The notes under the pieces: generated by a model | The model's database searches: none | Told to the model about the DNA's origin: nothing | The model's input: the letters and a program-made list of their open reading frames with translations, nothing else | Made by a program: the position numbers and the translations under genes | Shown here: positions 44,249-53,665 of the stretch, piece by piece | Numbering within the stretch: the first letter of the stretch is position 1 | Layout of the letters: each line of letters starts with the position of its first letter | Assembly: GCA_013376985.1 (NCBI GenBank) | Contig: JACABB010000003.1 | Location: forward strand, 111,280-175,279 | Direction of reading: 5' to 3' | DNA: 64,000 nt | Source of the DNA: Bacteroidales bacterium | GTDB taxonomy: Bacteria; Bacteroidota; Bacteroidia; Bacteroidales; Tenuifilaceae

Positions 44249-45517
44249 ATGAACGAAAGGATTGAAATCGATATAAAATCAGAGATAGGAGAATTAGAAG
44301 GGGTTATAATTCACACACCCGGTGCAGAGGTAGAAAATATGACTCCACAAAACGCCCAGCGTGCGCTTTACAGTGATATACTTAACCTCTCTATTGCCCG
44401 TAAGGAATACTCACAACTCAGCGGTATTCTTTCAAAAATTACAAGAACCTTTCAAGTGGAAGACCTACTTGTAAAAGTTCTATCAAGAGAAACTTCAAAG
44501 CAGGAGCTCATTACAACAATCTGCAAACATGAAAATGCGCTTTTCTTAGTTGACGAGCTTCTAGGTATCCCGGCTAAAGAACTAGCAAATCTTTTAATTA
44601 TTGGCATACCTTTAAAAATGAATAATCTAACAAACTTTTTAAGCCACGAAAGATTCTCCTTACCTCCTCTTTATAATTTCTACTTTACCAGAGATGCATC
44701 AATATCAATGCTCAACCAAGTACTAATTTCCAGAATGGCTAATAGGGTTAGAGACTTAGAGTGCATAATTATGGAAGCAATATTTAATCATTCTGGGGTT
44801 TTCTCAACAACAACTGTAAATCCTCTCAAATTTGGTTGTGAAGACAATACCACTATTGAAGGAGGTGATGTCCTAATTGCCCGCGATGATATTTTTTTAA
44901 TTGGTAATAGTATCCGAACTACAACTCATGGTATTGATTTTATTCTAAGTAGATTAATCACTCAAAATGATAAAAAGAAAAGACATATTATAGTTCAGGA
45001 GCTTCCTGATTCACCAGAATCATTTATCCATCTTGATATGGTATTTACTATGCTTGATGTTGACAAGTGCATGGTATTTGAACCAGTTATACTTAAGCCC
45101 AACCGCTATCAAACAGTTCAAATAACTGTACAAAACGGGAAAGTTCTTGAGATTAAAACAGTTGAAAATATACTTACCGCATTAAAAAGCCTTGGGATGG
45201 ATCTTAAACCTATAATCTGCGGAGGATCTCGTGATCCATGGATTCAGGAAAGGGAGCAATGGCATAGCGGAGCTAATTTTTTTGCTATTGGGCCAGGTAA
45301 AGTAATTGGCTATTCGCGCAATACCTATACGATGGATGAAATGAATAAAAATGGGTTCGAGATTATTAGAGCAAAAGATATTCTTGCCGAGAAAGTTAAT
45401 ATCTCTGATTACAAAAAATATGTCATTACGATTGATGGAAACGAACTACCTCGCGGTGGCGGAGGCGCAAGATGTATGACCATGCCCATCCGTAGAAAAA
45501 ATGTTATCTGGAAGTAA
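44249..45517 (+). CDS. arginine deiminase family protein
   Basis: A 422-residue guanidino-group modifying enzyme. The catalytic set is visible: FTRDASISM (about 149-157), EGGD (204-207), H261-L-D263 in FIHLDMVFTMLD, and the nucleophile C409 in GGGGARCMTMPI. REQWHSGANFFAIGPGKVIGYSRN is a typical ArcA stretch. Family knowledge assigns arginine to citrulline plus ammonia. No ornithine transcarbamylase, carbamate kinase or antiporter is nearby, so its role in energy production is unproven. It is followed by a DUF2892 gene. Confidence 0.88.
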   Translation: MNERIEIDIKSEIGELEGVIIHTPGAEVENMTPQNAQRALYSDILNLSIARKEYSQLSGILSKITRTFQVEDLLVKVLSRETSKQELITTICKHENALFLVDELLGIPAKELANLLIIGIPLKMNNLTNFLSHERFSLPPLYNFYFTRDASISMLNQVLISRMANRVRDLECIIMEAIFNHSGVFSTTTVNPLKFGCEDNTTIEGGDVLIARDDIFLIGNSIRTTTHGIDFILSRLITQNDKKKRHIIVQELPDSPESFIHLDMVFTMLDVDKCMVFEPVILKPNRYQTVQITVQNGKVLEIKTVENILTALKSLGMDLKPIICGGSRDPWIQEREQWHSGANFFAIGPGKVIGYSRNTYTMDEMNKNGFEIIRAKDILAEKVNISDYKKYVITIDGNELPRGGGGARCMTMPIRRKNVIWK

Positions 45518-45567
45518 ACATTAATAGTTTTTGTTTGTTTAATTAGTAAATAATAAATTATAACAAA

Positions 45568-45765
45568 ATGAAAAAAAATGTTGGCACAATTGACATGATC
45601 ATCAGAATAATCATTGCATTGGTTATAGGTGTTGTTGGTATTGCATACCAGAGTTGGTGGGGATTAATTGCAATTCTCCCTTTAGTAACAGCATTTATAA
45701 AGTTCTGTCCTCTTTATACTGTGCTTGGGTTTAGTTCTTGCCCTGTAAAAGAAGAAAAAGTGTAA
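45568..45765 (+). CDS. DUF2892 small membrane protein
   Basis: A 65-residue protein with two membrane helices (about 9-28 and 31-45), starting with MKKNVGTIDMIIRIIIALVI, and ending with FIKFCPLYTVLGFSSCPVK. The N-terminal NVGTIDMIIRI and the CPLYTVLG turn identify the DUF2892 (YgaP-like transmembrane) family. In other proteins this unit is joined to a rhodanese domain; here it stands alone. It starts 50 bp after the deiminase-like gene and may be co-transcribed. Confidence 0.85.
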   Translation: MKKNVGTIDMIIRIIIALVIGVVGIAYQSWWGLIAILPLVTAFIKFCPLYTVLGFSSCPVKEEKV

Positions 45766-45771
45766 AAAAGT

Positions 45772-45797
45772 AAAAACCGAGAATCTTCTCGGTTTTT
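45772..45797. terminator. bidirectional terminator
   Basis: AAAAACCGAGAA (45772-45783) pairs with TTCTCGGTTTTT (45786-45797), with a tight loop. It lies between the convergent DUF2892 and sucC genes. Confidence 0.85.
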
Positions 45798-45801
45798 GTA
45801 T

Positions 45802-46989
45802 TTAAACTACAGATATCCTTACCAGATCCGCCGCCTCTTGTAACGATATTGCGGATAAAACTTTCAATCCAGATTTATCAATCAAATCCTTCCCCTCTTT
45901 TGCATTGGTACCCTGTAGTCGAACAATTACAGGAACTGCAATATTTCCAATCTCTTTATACGCATCAACAACGCCTTGCGCAACCCTATCGCAACGAACT
46001 ATACCACCAAAAATATTAATTAGGATGGCTTTAACATTTGCATCTCTAAGAATTATGCGAAAACCAGCCGCAACGGTTTTAGCATTAGCACTACCACCAA
46101 CATCAAGAAAATTTGCAGGATCTCCACCCGATAACTTAATGATATCCATTGTTGCCATAGCTAATCCTGCTCCATTTACCATACAACCCACATTTCCATC
46201 GAGTTTCACAAAATTCAGGTTGTTCTCAGATGCTTCAACCTCAGCAGGATTCTCTTCATCTTTATCGCGCAATAAAGCCAAATTTGGGTGACGGTAAAGC
46301 GCATTATCCTCGATATTTACCTTTGCATCTACAGCAAAAATATCGTCATTCGATGTTTTTACTAATGGATTTATCTCAAGCAACGAAAAATCGTTTTTTA
46401 TATAAGCATCATACATAGCCAATACGCACTTAACCATCTGCGTATAAGCCTTATCCTTAAGTTCAAGATTGGAAGCAATTCTTTTTGCCTGATAAGGTTG
46501 AACACCCAATGGGTGAATATCTTCCTTAAAGATTAATTGAGGTGTTTGAGCGGCAACCGCCTCAATATCCATTCCCCCTTGAGGAGAATAAACTATCATA
46601 TTCCTACCCGTTGCCCTATTTAGCAATATGCTGATATAATACTCCTTTAACTCGGAAGGACCTGATTCATAAACACCATTTTGAATAAGCACCTTTCGAA
46701 CGAATTTACCTGCGGGCCCTGTTTGAGAAGTAACTAAAGTCATGCCCAGTATTTGCCTTGCACAGTTCTCAACCTCATTAACACTATGGGCAATTTTGAC
46801 ACCTCCCGCTTTGCCTCTTCCACCTGAATGAACTTGCGCTTTTACAGCAATCTCATTCGAACCTGTTTTTTTGAATATCTCCTCAGCAGCACTGACTGCT
46901 TCAGCAGGAGTTGTTGCAATCATACTGATTGGTATAGGAACGCCTGATTCCTCTAGCAATTGCTTGGCTTGATATTCATGAATATTCAT
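45802..46989 (-). CDS. sucC: succinate-CoA ligase, ADP-forming, beta subunit
   Basis: A 395-residue TCA-cycle enzyme subunit with an N-terminal ATP-grasp domain (MNIHEYQAKQLLEESGVPIP, VHSGGRGKAGGVK, about 53-65) and a C-terminal CoA-ligase domain (NGAGLAMATMDIIKLSGGDPANFLDVGG, read in two parts NGAGLAMATMDIIKL and SGGDPANFLDVGG; then NIFGGIVRCDRVAQG). Length is normal. The alpha subunit gene sucD is not adjacent, which is common in Bacteroidota. It is divergent from the TrmH-like gene and convergent with the DUF2892 gene. Confidence 0.96.
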   Translation of the reverse strand: MNIHEYQAKQLLEESGVPIPISMIATTPAEAVSAAEEIFKKTGSNEIAVKAQVHSGGRGKAGGVKIAHSVNEVENCARQILGMTLVTSQTGPAGKFVRKVLIQNGVYESGPSELKEYYISILLNRATGRNMIVYSPQGGMDIEAVAAQTPQLIFKEDIHPLGVQPYQAKRIASNLELKDKAYTQMVKCVLAMYDAYIKNDFSLLEINPLVKTSNDDIFAVDAKVNIEDNALYRHPNLALLRDKDEENPAEVEASENNLNFVKLDGNVGCMVNGAGLAMATMDIIKLSGGDPANFLDVGGSANAKTVAAGFRIILRDANVKAILINIFGGIVRCDRVAQGVVDAYKEIGNIAVPVIVRLQGTNAKEGKDLIDKSGLKVLSAISLQEAADLVRISVV

Positions 46990-47039
46990 TGGAATTGTAT
47001 TTGTTTGAAATGCATCTAAATTACAAAAAAAGGTTTATT

Positions 47040-47047
47040 TATCTTTG
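47040..47047 (+). promoter_or_regulatory. -7 box for the TrmH-like gene
   Basis: TATCTTTG, an exact TAnnTTTG match, 15 bases before ATG 47063. A possible TTG start at 47045 lies inside this box, so ATG 47063 is preferred. Confidence 0.55.
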
Positions 47048-47062
47048 CGAAAACTAAAAACG

Positions 47063-47602
47063 ATGACAAGCAATCGAAAACTTGAAAACATAGAGTTAAA
47101 CCGCAAATCAATAAAAGAGTTCAAACAATCTGATAAAATATCTATTTTAGTTGTGCTTGACAATATCAGAAGCCTTAACAATATAGGTTCTGTATTTAGA
47201 ACATCTGATGCACTGCTTGTTGAAAAGATTATTTTATGTGGCATATCGGGAACACCCCCGCACAAGGAGATTCACAAAACAGCCCTTGGTGCCGAAGAAT
47301 CTGTTGAATGGGAGTATTTTGAAACAACAGTGGAGGCCGTTATAAAACTGAGAAAGAATGGTTACAAAATTATCTCCCTTGAGCAAACATCTGATAGTAT
47401 TGATTTAATAAAATATCAACCAAAACAAGGAGTAAAGTACGCTTTAGTTTTTGGTAATGAATTACGCGGTGTTGAACAAAACGTTGTTGATATTTCAGAT
47501 GAATGTATAGAAATACCTCAATTCGGAACTAAACATTCCTTTAATATTGCCGTTTCGGCAGGTATTGTACTTTGGGATTTTTATACAAAAATCAGAAAAT
47601 AA
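47063..47602 (+). CDS. TrmH-family RNA 2'-O-methyltransferase
   Basis: A 179-residue SPOUT methyltransferase with the three knot motifs: NIRSLNNIGSVFRTSDAL (motif 1), YALVFGNELRGVEQ (motif 2) and IPQFGTKHSFNIAVSAGIVLWDF (motif 3; first part IPQFGTKHSFNIAVSAG). It modifies a ribose 2'-OH on tRNA or rRNA. There is no N-terminal L30e-like substrate domain, which fits the shorter TrmL/TrmH-type members. The start is ATG 47063 because the promoter overlaps the upstream TTG. Confidence 0.9.
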   Translation: MTSNRKLENIELNRKSIKEFKQSDKISILVVLDNIRSLNNIGSVFRTSDALLVEKIILCGISGTPPHKEIHKTALGAEESVEWEYFETTVEAVIKLRKNGYKIISLEQTSDSIDLIKYQPKQGVKYALVFGNELRGVEQNVVDISDECIEIPQFGTKHSFNIAVSAGIVLWDFYTKIRK

Positions 47603-47636
47603 CCGTATCTATTTCAATATTATTTAATAGTCCCAA

Positions 47637-48911
47637 TTAAGCTTGTCTTTTAGCTATTATTCTACGCATTTCCCTAAATGGATGTGAAAGCAATTCGCTT
47701 CGCAACCTCTCTGAGAAATAGACTTGATAAGCATAGGCCGTACATGCTGTCAAAAAGTAAACTCCCGTTTGTATCCAAAGAGCCATGATCTCTTTTCTTG
47801 TTTCATAAATAGTTGCTCCCAGCGATTTCATTTTAACAAACCCAAATATGGCGTTTGACGAAGGGAATATTTCCCTAACAAACAACCAAGTTGGGCTAAA
47901 ACTTGATAAAGGCCAAATAACCCCCGATAAAAAGAGTATAGGTATCGAAGTGAATGCGTAGAGCATCATTGGACTTTCCCTATTTTTAAAAGCCACTGAA
48001 AGGGTTAACCCAAAAAATATAGTTGATAGTAGGAAAGGGGTTATAAGTGCTATTAACTCGGGCAAACTTGCTGCTCGACCATAGCCGAACCATTGTGGAA
48101 TCATACCCAACATATAAACACAAAGCAAAGCATAAATAGTAAAATAGGCAGCCGTTTTCCCCAATACCAATCGCAAAGTTCCTAGTCGCTTACGATCAAG
48201 TGGAACGAGAGTGCCAAAAGCATGACGTTCACGCGCCGTACCAGCCATTATACCAATAGCAAGAATTAGCGTTTGTTGAATAATTAAAATTAGTGATGCA
48301 GGTACACCATAATTGGCAAACCCCCCAGCCTTATTGGCCATGACATTATCAACCAACTTCATAGGTTCAACAGTTACCTGTGCTTGTCTCTCGGTTAAAC
48401 CCTCCTTCATCAAATTATTGATCTGTATTCGATTCCCCGCATCGAGCGTTGCGTAACTTGTTCCCGCCATCAACGCTTTGTAATACATAAAAAACTCCAT
48501 ATCCGCATAAGTAGATATTGTTGTTTGACGATTCAATGCAATATCAGCACTAAAAGTCTCAGGTATTTGAACAATACCACGCACCTGTCTATTCTTGAAT
48601 GCCAAGATGGCTTCCTCCATTGATGCGCTATTTTTCGCTACCATCAATTCAGGTGTAGCATCAAGTTTTCTGATAAACTGCCGGCTAGCAGATGAGTGTG
48701 AAAGATCCACAACTGCAATAGGCATTTCACGAACAACCTCTTTGTAATAAATTGTCGAATACAATATCGGATATAATAAAGGCGCAGCAAATACAACCGA
48801 TATCACTCCTACATCCAAAATAATTAGATGAAGTTCCCTCATCCAAATGCGTAACATACTCCGGAATCCTTCTGCGATTTGCCTAAACAGGTTTAAACTT
48901 TTGTTTTTCAT
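47637..48911 (-). CDS. ABC-2 type permease, second copy of the efflux operon
   Basis: A 424-residue ABC-2 permease (YhhJ/YbhR type). One membrane helix near 32-55 is followed by a large periplasmic domain (about 60-220, AVVDLSHSSASRQFIRKLDA), then five C-terminal helices and GVIWPLSSFSPTW. It is the last gene of the TetR-TolC-HlyD-permease-permease operon and lies 39 bp after the first permease. A dedicated ATPase is missing, so how this exporter gets energy is unclear; it may use an ATPase encoded elsewhere. Confidence 0.9.
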   Translation of the reverse strand: MKNKSLNLFRQIAEGFRSMLRIWMRELHLIILDVGVISVVFAAPLLYPILYSTIYYKEVVREMPIAVVDLSHSSASRQFIRKLDATPELMVAKNSASMEEAILAFKNRQVRGIVQIPETFSADIALNRQTTISTYADMEFFMYYKALMAGTSYATLDAGNRIQINNLMKEGLTERQAQVTVEPMKLVDNVMANKAGGFANYGVPASLILIIQQTLILAIGIMAGTARERHAFGTLVPLDRKRLGTLRLVLGKTAAYFTIYALLCVYMLGMIPQWFGYGRAASLPELIALITPFLLSTIFFGLTLSVAFKNRESPMMLYAFTSIPILFLSGVIWPLSSFSPTWLFVREIFPSSNAIFGFVKMKSLGATIYETRKEIMALWIQTGVYFLTACTAYAYQVYFSERLRSELLSHPFREMRRIIAKRQA

Positions 48912-48950
48912 TATAGTAAAAGTTGTGCATTTAGATATAAGTCATTAACG

Positions 48951-50162
48951 CTAGATTGAAGAATTCATTGAATGTATATCTTCAACAAACCTCTGATATA
49001 TCAAAGCCGATTTTAGTCTGCTTAATATTATTAGAGGTAACAGCACAAATATCAAGAGATACAGGTATGAAGGTAATGAATATTTCAACTCAAAACCAGT
49101 GAGTATCTGGCTTTGAAATATATGCATGTAGTGTCTGGCTGGAAGAAGATTTGACCAGTATTGTATTACAGGGGGCATTGAATCTGTTGGAAAAGAGAAT
49201 CCAGTAAGTGAAAGTGCCAGTATGCTAAAAAAGGCTGCCAAATTAAGAGCATGTCGCATAAGCGGGAGTACTCCAATAAACAATATCCCAACAGCCTGAT
49301 ATGCCAGCACAAACATAAACGAACCAAGCATCAACCATCCAAGGTTTGTATGCATGGGCATCTGCATTACTCTATACAGAATAAAATTCTGAAACATCAT
49401 TACAATAAAGAAACTCACAGTATAGGGCAATAATTTACCAATTAGTGCAATAACGACTGATTTATTTGAAAGTCTTAGCCATTCACGCGAAGTTTTCTCC
49501 TTAATTTCAATCCCAATGCTGTAAACAGTCATTAGTAGAATAAAGATTTGAAGCATAATTGGCATTACAATAGTAGAAAGATACACTGAATAAGTTATCG
49601 TAGGATTAAATAGTTGATGTGTATTACGCTGAATAGGTTGTACCTGAGATGAAATATAGTCCTTAGATTGCCCCATTGCTTCGCGCTTTTTAATGTTTAT
49701 CCCTCCCGATAAGCTGCGAAGAACTGTTGCTAAGTTGCTTTGTATCAAGCCTCCTGCTGTAAGGAAAGCGTTGTGATAATAATAGCCAACTATAGGTTGT
49801 TTGGAAGTCAAGATATCTGCCTCAAAGTTTTTAGGAAAAACTACAAAACCATAGATATTACCTGCTCGTAATTCTGACATGGCCTCAGTCTCCGATTGCA
49901 AGAATTCGACTACTTTGCTCATTGGCGTAACATCTATACTACGAGCCATCTTACGTGAGGTTGCCGTTTGGTCAAGATCAACAATTGCTATGGGCATTTT
50001 AGTTGGAAGCCCATCCTTGAAAAGCGAACCAAAAAAAAGAATAGACAGAAGGGGAAACACCAGCATCACTAAAATGTATAAACTTCGAGATGACATCCGA
50101 TTTACCTCTCTCCTTGCAACGTTCCTGATACTCACTAATATTTCTTTCATTATTTTATTCAA
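48951..50162 (-). CDS. ABC-2 type permease, first copy of the efflux operon
   Basis: A 403-residue permease with the same layout: a helix at about 27-48, a periplasmic region with AIVDLDQTATSRKMARSID (about 57-75) and five or six C-terminal helices containing LTGFSFPTDSMPPVIQYWSN and LPARHYMHIF. It is similar in style to the following permease, so they probably form a heterodimer. It lies 65 bp after the HlyD gene. Confidence 0.9.
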   Translation of the reverse strand: MNKIMKEILVSIRNVARREVNRMSSRSLYILVMLVFPLLSILFFGSLFKDGLPTKMPIAIVDLDQTATSRKMARSIDVTPMSKVVEFLQSETEAMSELRAGNIYGFVVFPKNFEADILTSKQPIVGYYYHNAFLTAGGLIQSNLATVLRSLSGGINIKKREAMGQSKDYISSQVQPIQRNTHQLFNPTITYSVYLSTIVMPIMLQIFILLMTVYSIGIEIKEKTSREWLRLSNKSVVIALIGKLLPYTVSFFIVMMFQNFILYRVMQMPMHTNLGWLMLGSFMFVLAYQAVGILFIGVLPLMRHALNLAAFFSILALSLTGFSFPTDSMPPVIQYWSNLLPARHYMHIFQSQILTGFELKYSLPSYLYLLIFVLLPLIILSRLKSALIYQRFVEDIHSMNSSI

Positions 50163-50227
50163 TATAAAACGATAAAGAGCAGAAAAATCAAGTTATTTAA
50201 TTGATTTTTAAATATTTACATTAGAAT

Positions 50228-51232
50228 TTATTTGATTTTCTCATATTCAACCATCAAACTCATTCCTGGGCGTAAACCATCAATAAAAGTCACAGGAATT
50301 GCATGTACTTCAAAGGTTTTGACATCGAACCCCCCTGTGGTTTTTGTTGCTTTAAACGTGGCATAACTCGCCATTACTCTGATATAATTTACTTTTAATT
50401 TCACAATTTTATTTCCTAAAGCAGGTATGTTTGCTTCCAATTCGGTATCCATTTTAATATTGGTTAATAAGTCTTCCCTTATATTGAAAACAACCCACTG
50501 ATCTTTTAAATCAACAATACTCATGATTGGTGCACCAGAGCCAACCAATTCACCTCTTTTAGGAAATATTTCTGAAACTTCGCCGTTGATAGGTGAAACC
50601 AATTTTGTTTCGGAAAGATACGATTCTACTTCAGAAACAGCCCCTTTTGCACGATTTACCATTGCAATAGCAGCAAGTTTGTCCTCCTTTTCAGCACCAT
50701 TTATAGCCATATCGTATTGCGATTTTGCTGCTTTCGAAGTTGCAATGGCTGCTTGATAGTTAGCCTCAGCCTCATCGCGCTTTTGAGCAGAAACAACACC
50801 CTCATTAAACATATTTTGTAAACGATTGAAAGTTTTTTCAGCCAACTTCACACCCACTTCTGCTTTTTGCCAAAGTTCATAAGCACCTGCTATCTGTTCA
50901 ACGCGTGCACCTTTATTTGCTTTCTGATTCTGTGCATTTGCAGCGTCCTCTGCCGATAGTGCTTGAAACAATTTTGCGTTCAATTCAGGGCTACTTATTA
51001 AAACAAGGGTATCTCCTTTATTTACCGTCATCCCTTCCGACACCATGAATTTTTCGATACGCCCAGGCACCTTCCCTGATACCCGCACCTCCGTTGCTTC
51101 TGCCTGACCCTGTAAAATGATTGGTTCTGGTTTTAATACAATCCAGCCAATTATACTAACTAAAGCAATTACGAAAAGCAAGGTTAAAAATGCGATAAGC
51201 ATTCCTGAATGTCTTTTGTTTATTGTTTTCAT
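50228..51232 (-). CDS. HlyD-family membrane fusion protein
   Basis: A 334-residue periplasmic adaptor with an N-terminal anchor (about 11-32), a lipoyl-like half (EATEVRVSGKVPGRIEKFMV, about 41-60), a long alpha-hairpin (about 90-200, NQKANKGARVEQIAGAYELW), then the other lipoyl half and beta-barrel with LVSPINGEVSEIFPKRGEL and GLRPGMSLMVEYEKIK at the end. It links the inner-membrane permeases to the TolC-like channel. Gap to the TolC-like gene is 43 bp. Confidence 0.93.
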   Translation of the reverse strand: MKTINKRHSGMLIAFLTLLFVIALVSIIGWIVLKPEPIILQGQAEATEVRVSGKVPGRIEKFMVSEGMTVNKGDTLVLISSPELNAKLFQALSAEDAANAQNQKANKGARVEQIAGAYELWQKAEVGVKLAEKTFNRLQNMFNEGVVSAQKRDEAEANYQAAIATSKAAKSQYDMAINGAEKEDKLAAIAMVNRAKGAVSEVESYLSETKLVSPINGEVSEIFPKRGELVGSGAPIMSIVDLKDQWVVFNIREDLLTNIKMDTELEANIPALGNKIVKLKVNYIRVMASYATFKATKTTGGFDVKTFEVHAIPVTFIDGLRPGMSLMVEYEKIK

Positions 51233-51275
51233 CGTGCAAAAAATTATAAATATGTTGACTACTTTTTTTTGTTTT

Positions 51276-52778
51276 TTACTTAATATTTGATAGTACTAGG
51301 TCGCCTGTGGCCTTATAGCACTCTAAAGCTGATTGGCGTTGCGCAAATACTGCCTGAATAAATTCAAGTTCAGCATTCTGCACTTCGGTTTCAGCGGCTA
51401 ATCTTTCCGTAATATTTATCATTCCTTCGTCATATGATTTCTGGGCTAGTTGAAGAGCCATACGAGCAGCCTGCCGTTGTTTTTCTTTATATGCAACCTG
51501 ATTTAGCAATGCATTATAATTCGTTTTCACCTTGATCTGATTAAGTTGCAATAGTTCACGAGCCTCTTCTCTGGCGTTGTCCGCTTTACTTACTTCTAAT
51601 TTTGCTTGTTGTATTTTGGCAGAACCACCAGATCTATCTAAAATCTCCCATTTAAAACCTACTCCAACCATAAACGTTGGTCCTAGTCCTATACTATTGA
51701 TTTTCATATCCATTGGTATTGGAGCGTTTAAATTAACATCGGCCTTGAAAATATTATCATAACGAACAGATGCTAATGCTTGTATTTTTGGCAGATAATG
51801 CGATTTCTCTGACTTTAACATATATTTCTGTGCTTCAACGCCTGCAGTAAGAGCCCTGAATTCAGCTCTATTATTGATATCAGAAGTTGTATCAGTATAA
51901 ATCAATGGCTGTAAATCAGGATTTGAAACCTCGAAACTTGATGCGGGTTTACCTGTTAACTGAGCAAGTTTCTGATACAGCAATGTCTTCTTACTATCAT
52001 ACTCAGAAAGTTTTGCGTGTAAATTAGCATCGGCAACAGCAATTTTAAGCGTATCGAATGTTGTAGCAAGACCATTTCTCAAAGCAGTATTTGCATACTT
52101 TTTTTCAGCAACTAATCTTTCCGTCGATTCATTAAGTACTTTTTTTGATTGAATTAGCAATGCTAGTTGATCATAATAAGTTATCACATCACTAATTACA
52201 TCCGATTTACACTTATCGGATAATGCTTCCTGTGCTTTTATTTTCTCGGATAACGCTTTTGCAGCATTCGGTACTTGACCTCCGCTATATAAAAGCATTT
52301 TAGTAGTAACATCAACTCCAAAGTAATTCCCAGATAAATCCCCATCCAAACTATTGGTAATGGAAGGAAGTTGCATCCCTTGTTGAGCAAGCAATTGCTG
52401 TAACTTTGTAATTTCACTGCTTAAACCAGCCAAATTTGGAAATAACACAGGGAAAGCAGGATTAGTCATAAACTCCTTTAACTTCGCAATACTTTCAAAA
52501 CCATCAACTTCACCAATTTTTGAGTTTACCGAAGAATAGGCATATAAATATTTGCCCCCTAGTTCTATTTTTGGGATGTAAGCCGAACGAACGGCTCTTC
52601 TCTGAACCTCTGCAATTTTCTTATCAATATCTTTATCAGCAACTTTGTAATCTTTGTTTAATGAAAGTTCGATAAGTTCTTTTAATTCAGACGAAACCTG
52701 AAGAGATTGTGCATTAACCCTAAACATTAAAGAACTTAGTGCAAAGATTAGAACAAGAAAATGAAACCTTGTTTTCAT
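51276..52778 (-). CDS. TolC-family outer membrane efflux protein
   Basis: A 500-residue outer-membrane channel with a signal peptide ending VNAQS (about residue 24) and two repeats of the TolC coiled-coil fold (about 30-270 and 280-495); ELIELSLNKDYKVADKDIDK and QLNQIKVKTNYNALLNQV are in typical positions, with ERLAAETEVQNAELEFIQA near the end. It forms the exit duct of the efflux pump. It lies 22 bp after the TetR gene stop. Confidence 0.93.
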   Translation of the reverse strand: MKTRFHFLVLIFALSSLMFRVNAQSLQVSSELKELIELSLNKDYKVADKDIDKKIAEVQRRAVRSAYIPKIELGGKYLYAYSSVNSKIGEVDGFESIAKLKEFMTNPAFPVLFPNLAGLSSEITKLQQLLAQQGMQLPSITNSLDGDLSGNYFGVDVTTKMLLYSGGQVPNAAKALSEKIKAQEALSDKCKSDVISDVITYYDQLALLIQSKKVLNESTERLVAEKKYANTALRNGLATTFDTLKIAVADANLHAKLSEYDSKKTLLYQKLAQLTGKPASSFEVSNPDLQPLIYTDTTSDINNRAEFRALTAGVEAQKYMLKSEKSHYLPKIQALASVRYDNIFKADVNLNAPIPMDMKINSIGLGPTFMVGVGFKWEILDRSGGSAKIQQAKLEVSKADNAREEARELLQLNQIKVKTNYNALLNQVAYKEKQRQAARMALQLAQKSYDEGMINITERLAAETEVQNAELEFIQAVFAQRQSALECYKATGDLVLSNIK

Positions 52779-52800
52779 ACTATTTAATTTTTATTTTAAC

Positions 52801-53433
52801 TTACTTTTTCTCCAATTCTTGTTTACTTTTATCCGTTAGAATTCCAAGGTAAACAATCCTTACAACCTCATTAAAACGGTCAAGAGGCGAATCAGGTAGA
52901 TTGTCAGCTACTTCTGACGGTAACTGATGCTTAATAAATTTTGGATCCAACATACTGTGTAAGGCGCTGAGATAAAAGAAAACCGTCATATCAATACTTA
53001 TCTCAGGTTTAATATCTCCCGTAGATTTTCCTTCTTCAAGTAAATACCTAAAATGTCTAAATGCAGCATCCTTTTTATAATCAAGCCACATTTTCCATAC
53101 CTCTGGAGCCTGATATTGAATATCATCATAAAAAAATGGGGGTATTTTTGAAAACTGCCTTGAAATAACCCTCATACTTTCTCTCAATTTATCGGTAAAG
53201 GGAATTGATTTATCAGCTATTATTTTTTCTATCTGAGTGGATAGTTCAGTTTTTATACTATCGAATATTGCCACTAGGATTTTTTCTTTGCTTTCGAAAT
53301 TCTGATATAATGTTTTTTTGCTGATTCTAATACTCTCGGTAATATCATCAACAGAAGTTTTGCTGTATCCATATCGAAAAAATAGTTCCTCAGCTGCTTC
53401 TAAAATCATTAGTTCAGTACTTTTATTTGTCAT
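52801..53433 (-). CDS. TetR-family regulator of the efflux operon
   Basis: A 210-residue regulator with an N-terminal helix-turn-helix (FFRYGYSKTSVDDITESIRI, about 18-37, then SKKTLYQNFESKEKIL) and a C-terminal ligand-binding domain with a YDDIQYQAPEVWKMW stretch. It is the first gene of the efflux operon, so it likely represses its own operon and responds to a substrate of the pump. The inducer is unknown. Confidence 0.92.
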   Translation of the reverse strand: MTNKSTELMILEAAEELFFRYGYSKTSVDDITESIRISKKTLYQNFESKEKILVAIFDSIKTELSTQIEKIIADKSIPFTDKLRESMRVISRQFSKIPPFFYDDIQYQAPEVWKMWLDYKKDAAFRHFRYLLEEGKSTGDIKPEISIDMTVFFYLSALHSMLDPKFIKHQLPSEVADNLPDSPLDRFNEVVRIVYLGILTDKSKQELEKK

Positions 53434-53613
53434 CTGGAAACCAATTTGGTTTTTTGAGTTTTCTATCGCAAATATATATTAAGTTAAATCAAATTGATCT
53501 TTTTGATGAATCTTTTTAAAAAAATAATTTCACAGGCAGATATCTCGCTGATAAACTCATGATAATGTGGAAACAATAAACCAAAGATGAACTAATTAGG
53601 AATTAAAAAAGAA

Positions 53614-53642
53614 TAAAAAAAGGCTGCTTTTTCAAGCAGCCT
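53614..53642 (-). terminator. terminator of the TPR/OmpA-like lipoprotein
   Basis: Stem AGGCTGCTT (53621-53629) and AAGCAGCCT (53634-53642), followed on the minus strand by a T-run (A-run at 53614-53620 on the plus strand). Confidence 0.85.
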
Positions 53643-53665
53643 CGTAGAATATTTTTTTAAATTAT

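Noticed and set aside
47045-47062. TTG start for the TrmH-like gene
   Set aside because: It falls inside the -7 promoter box TATCTTTG at 47040-47047, so translation cannot begin there from that promoter.
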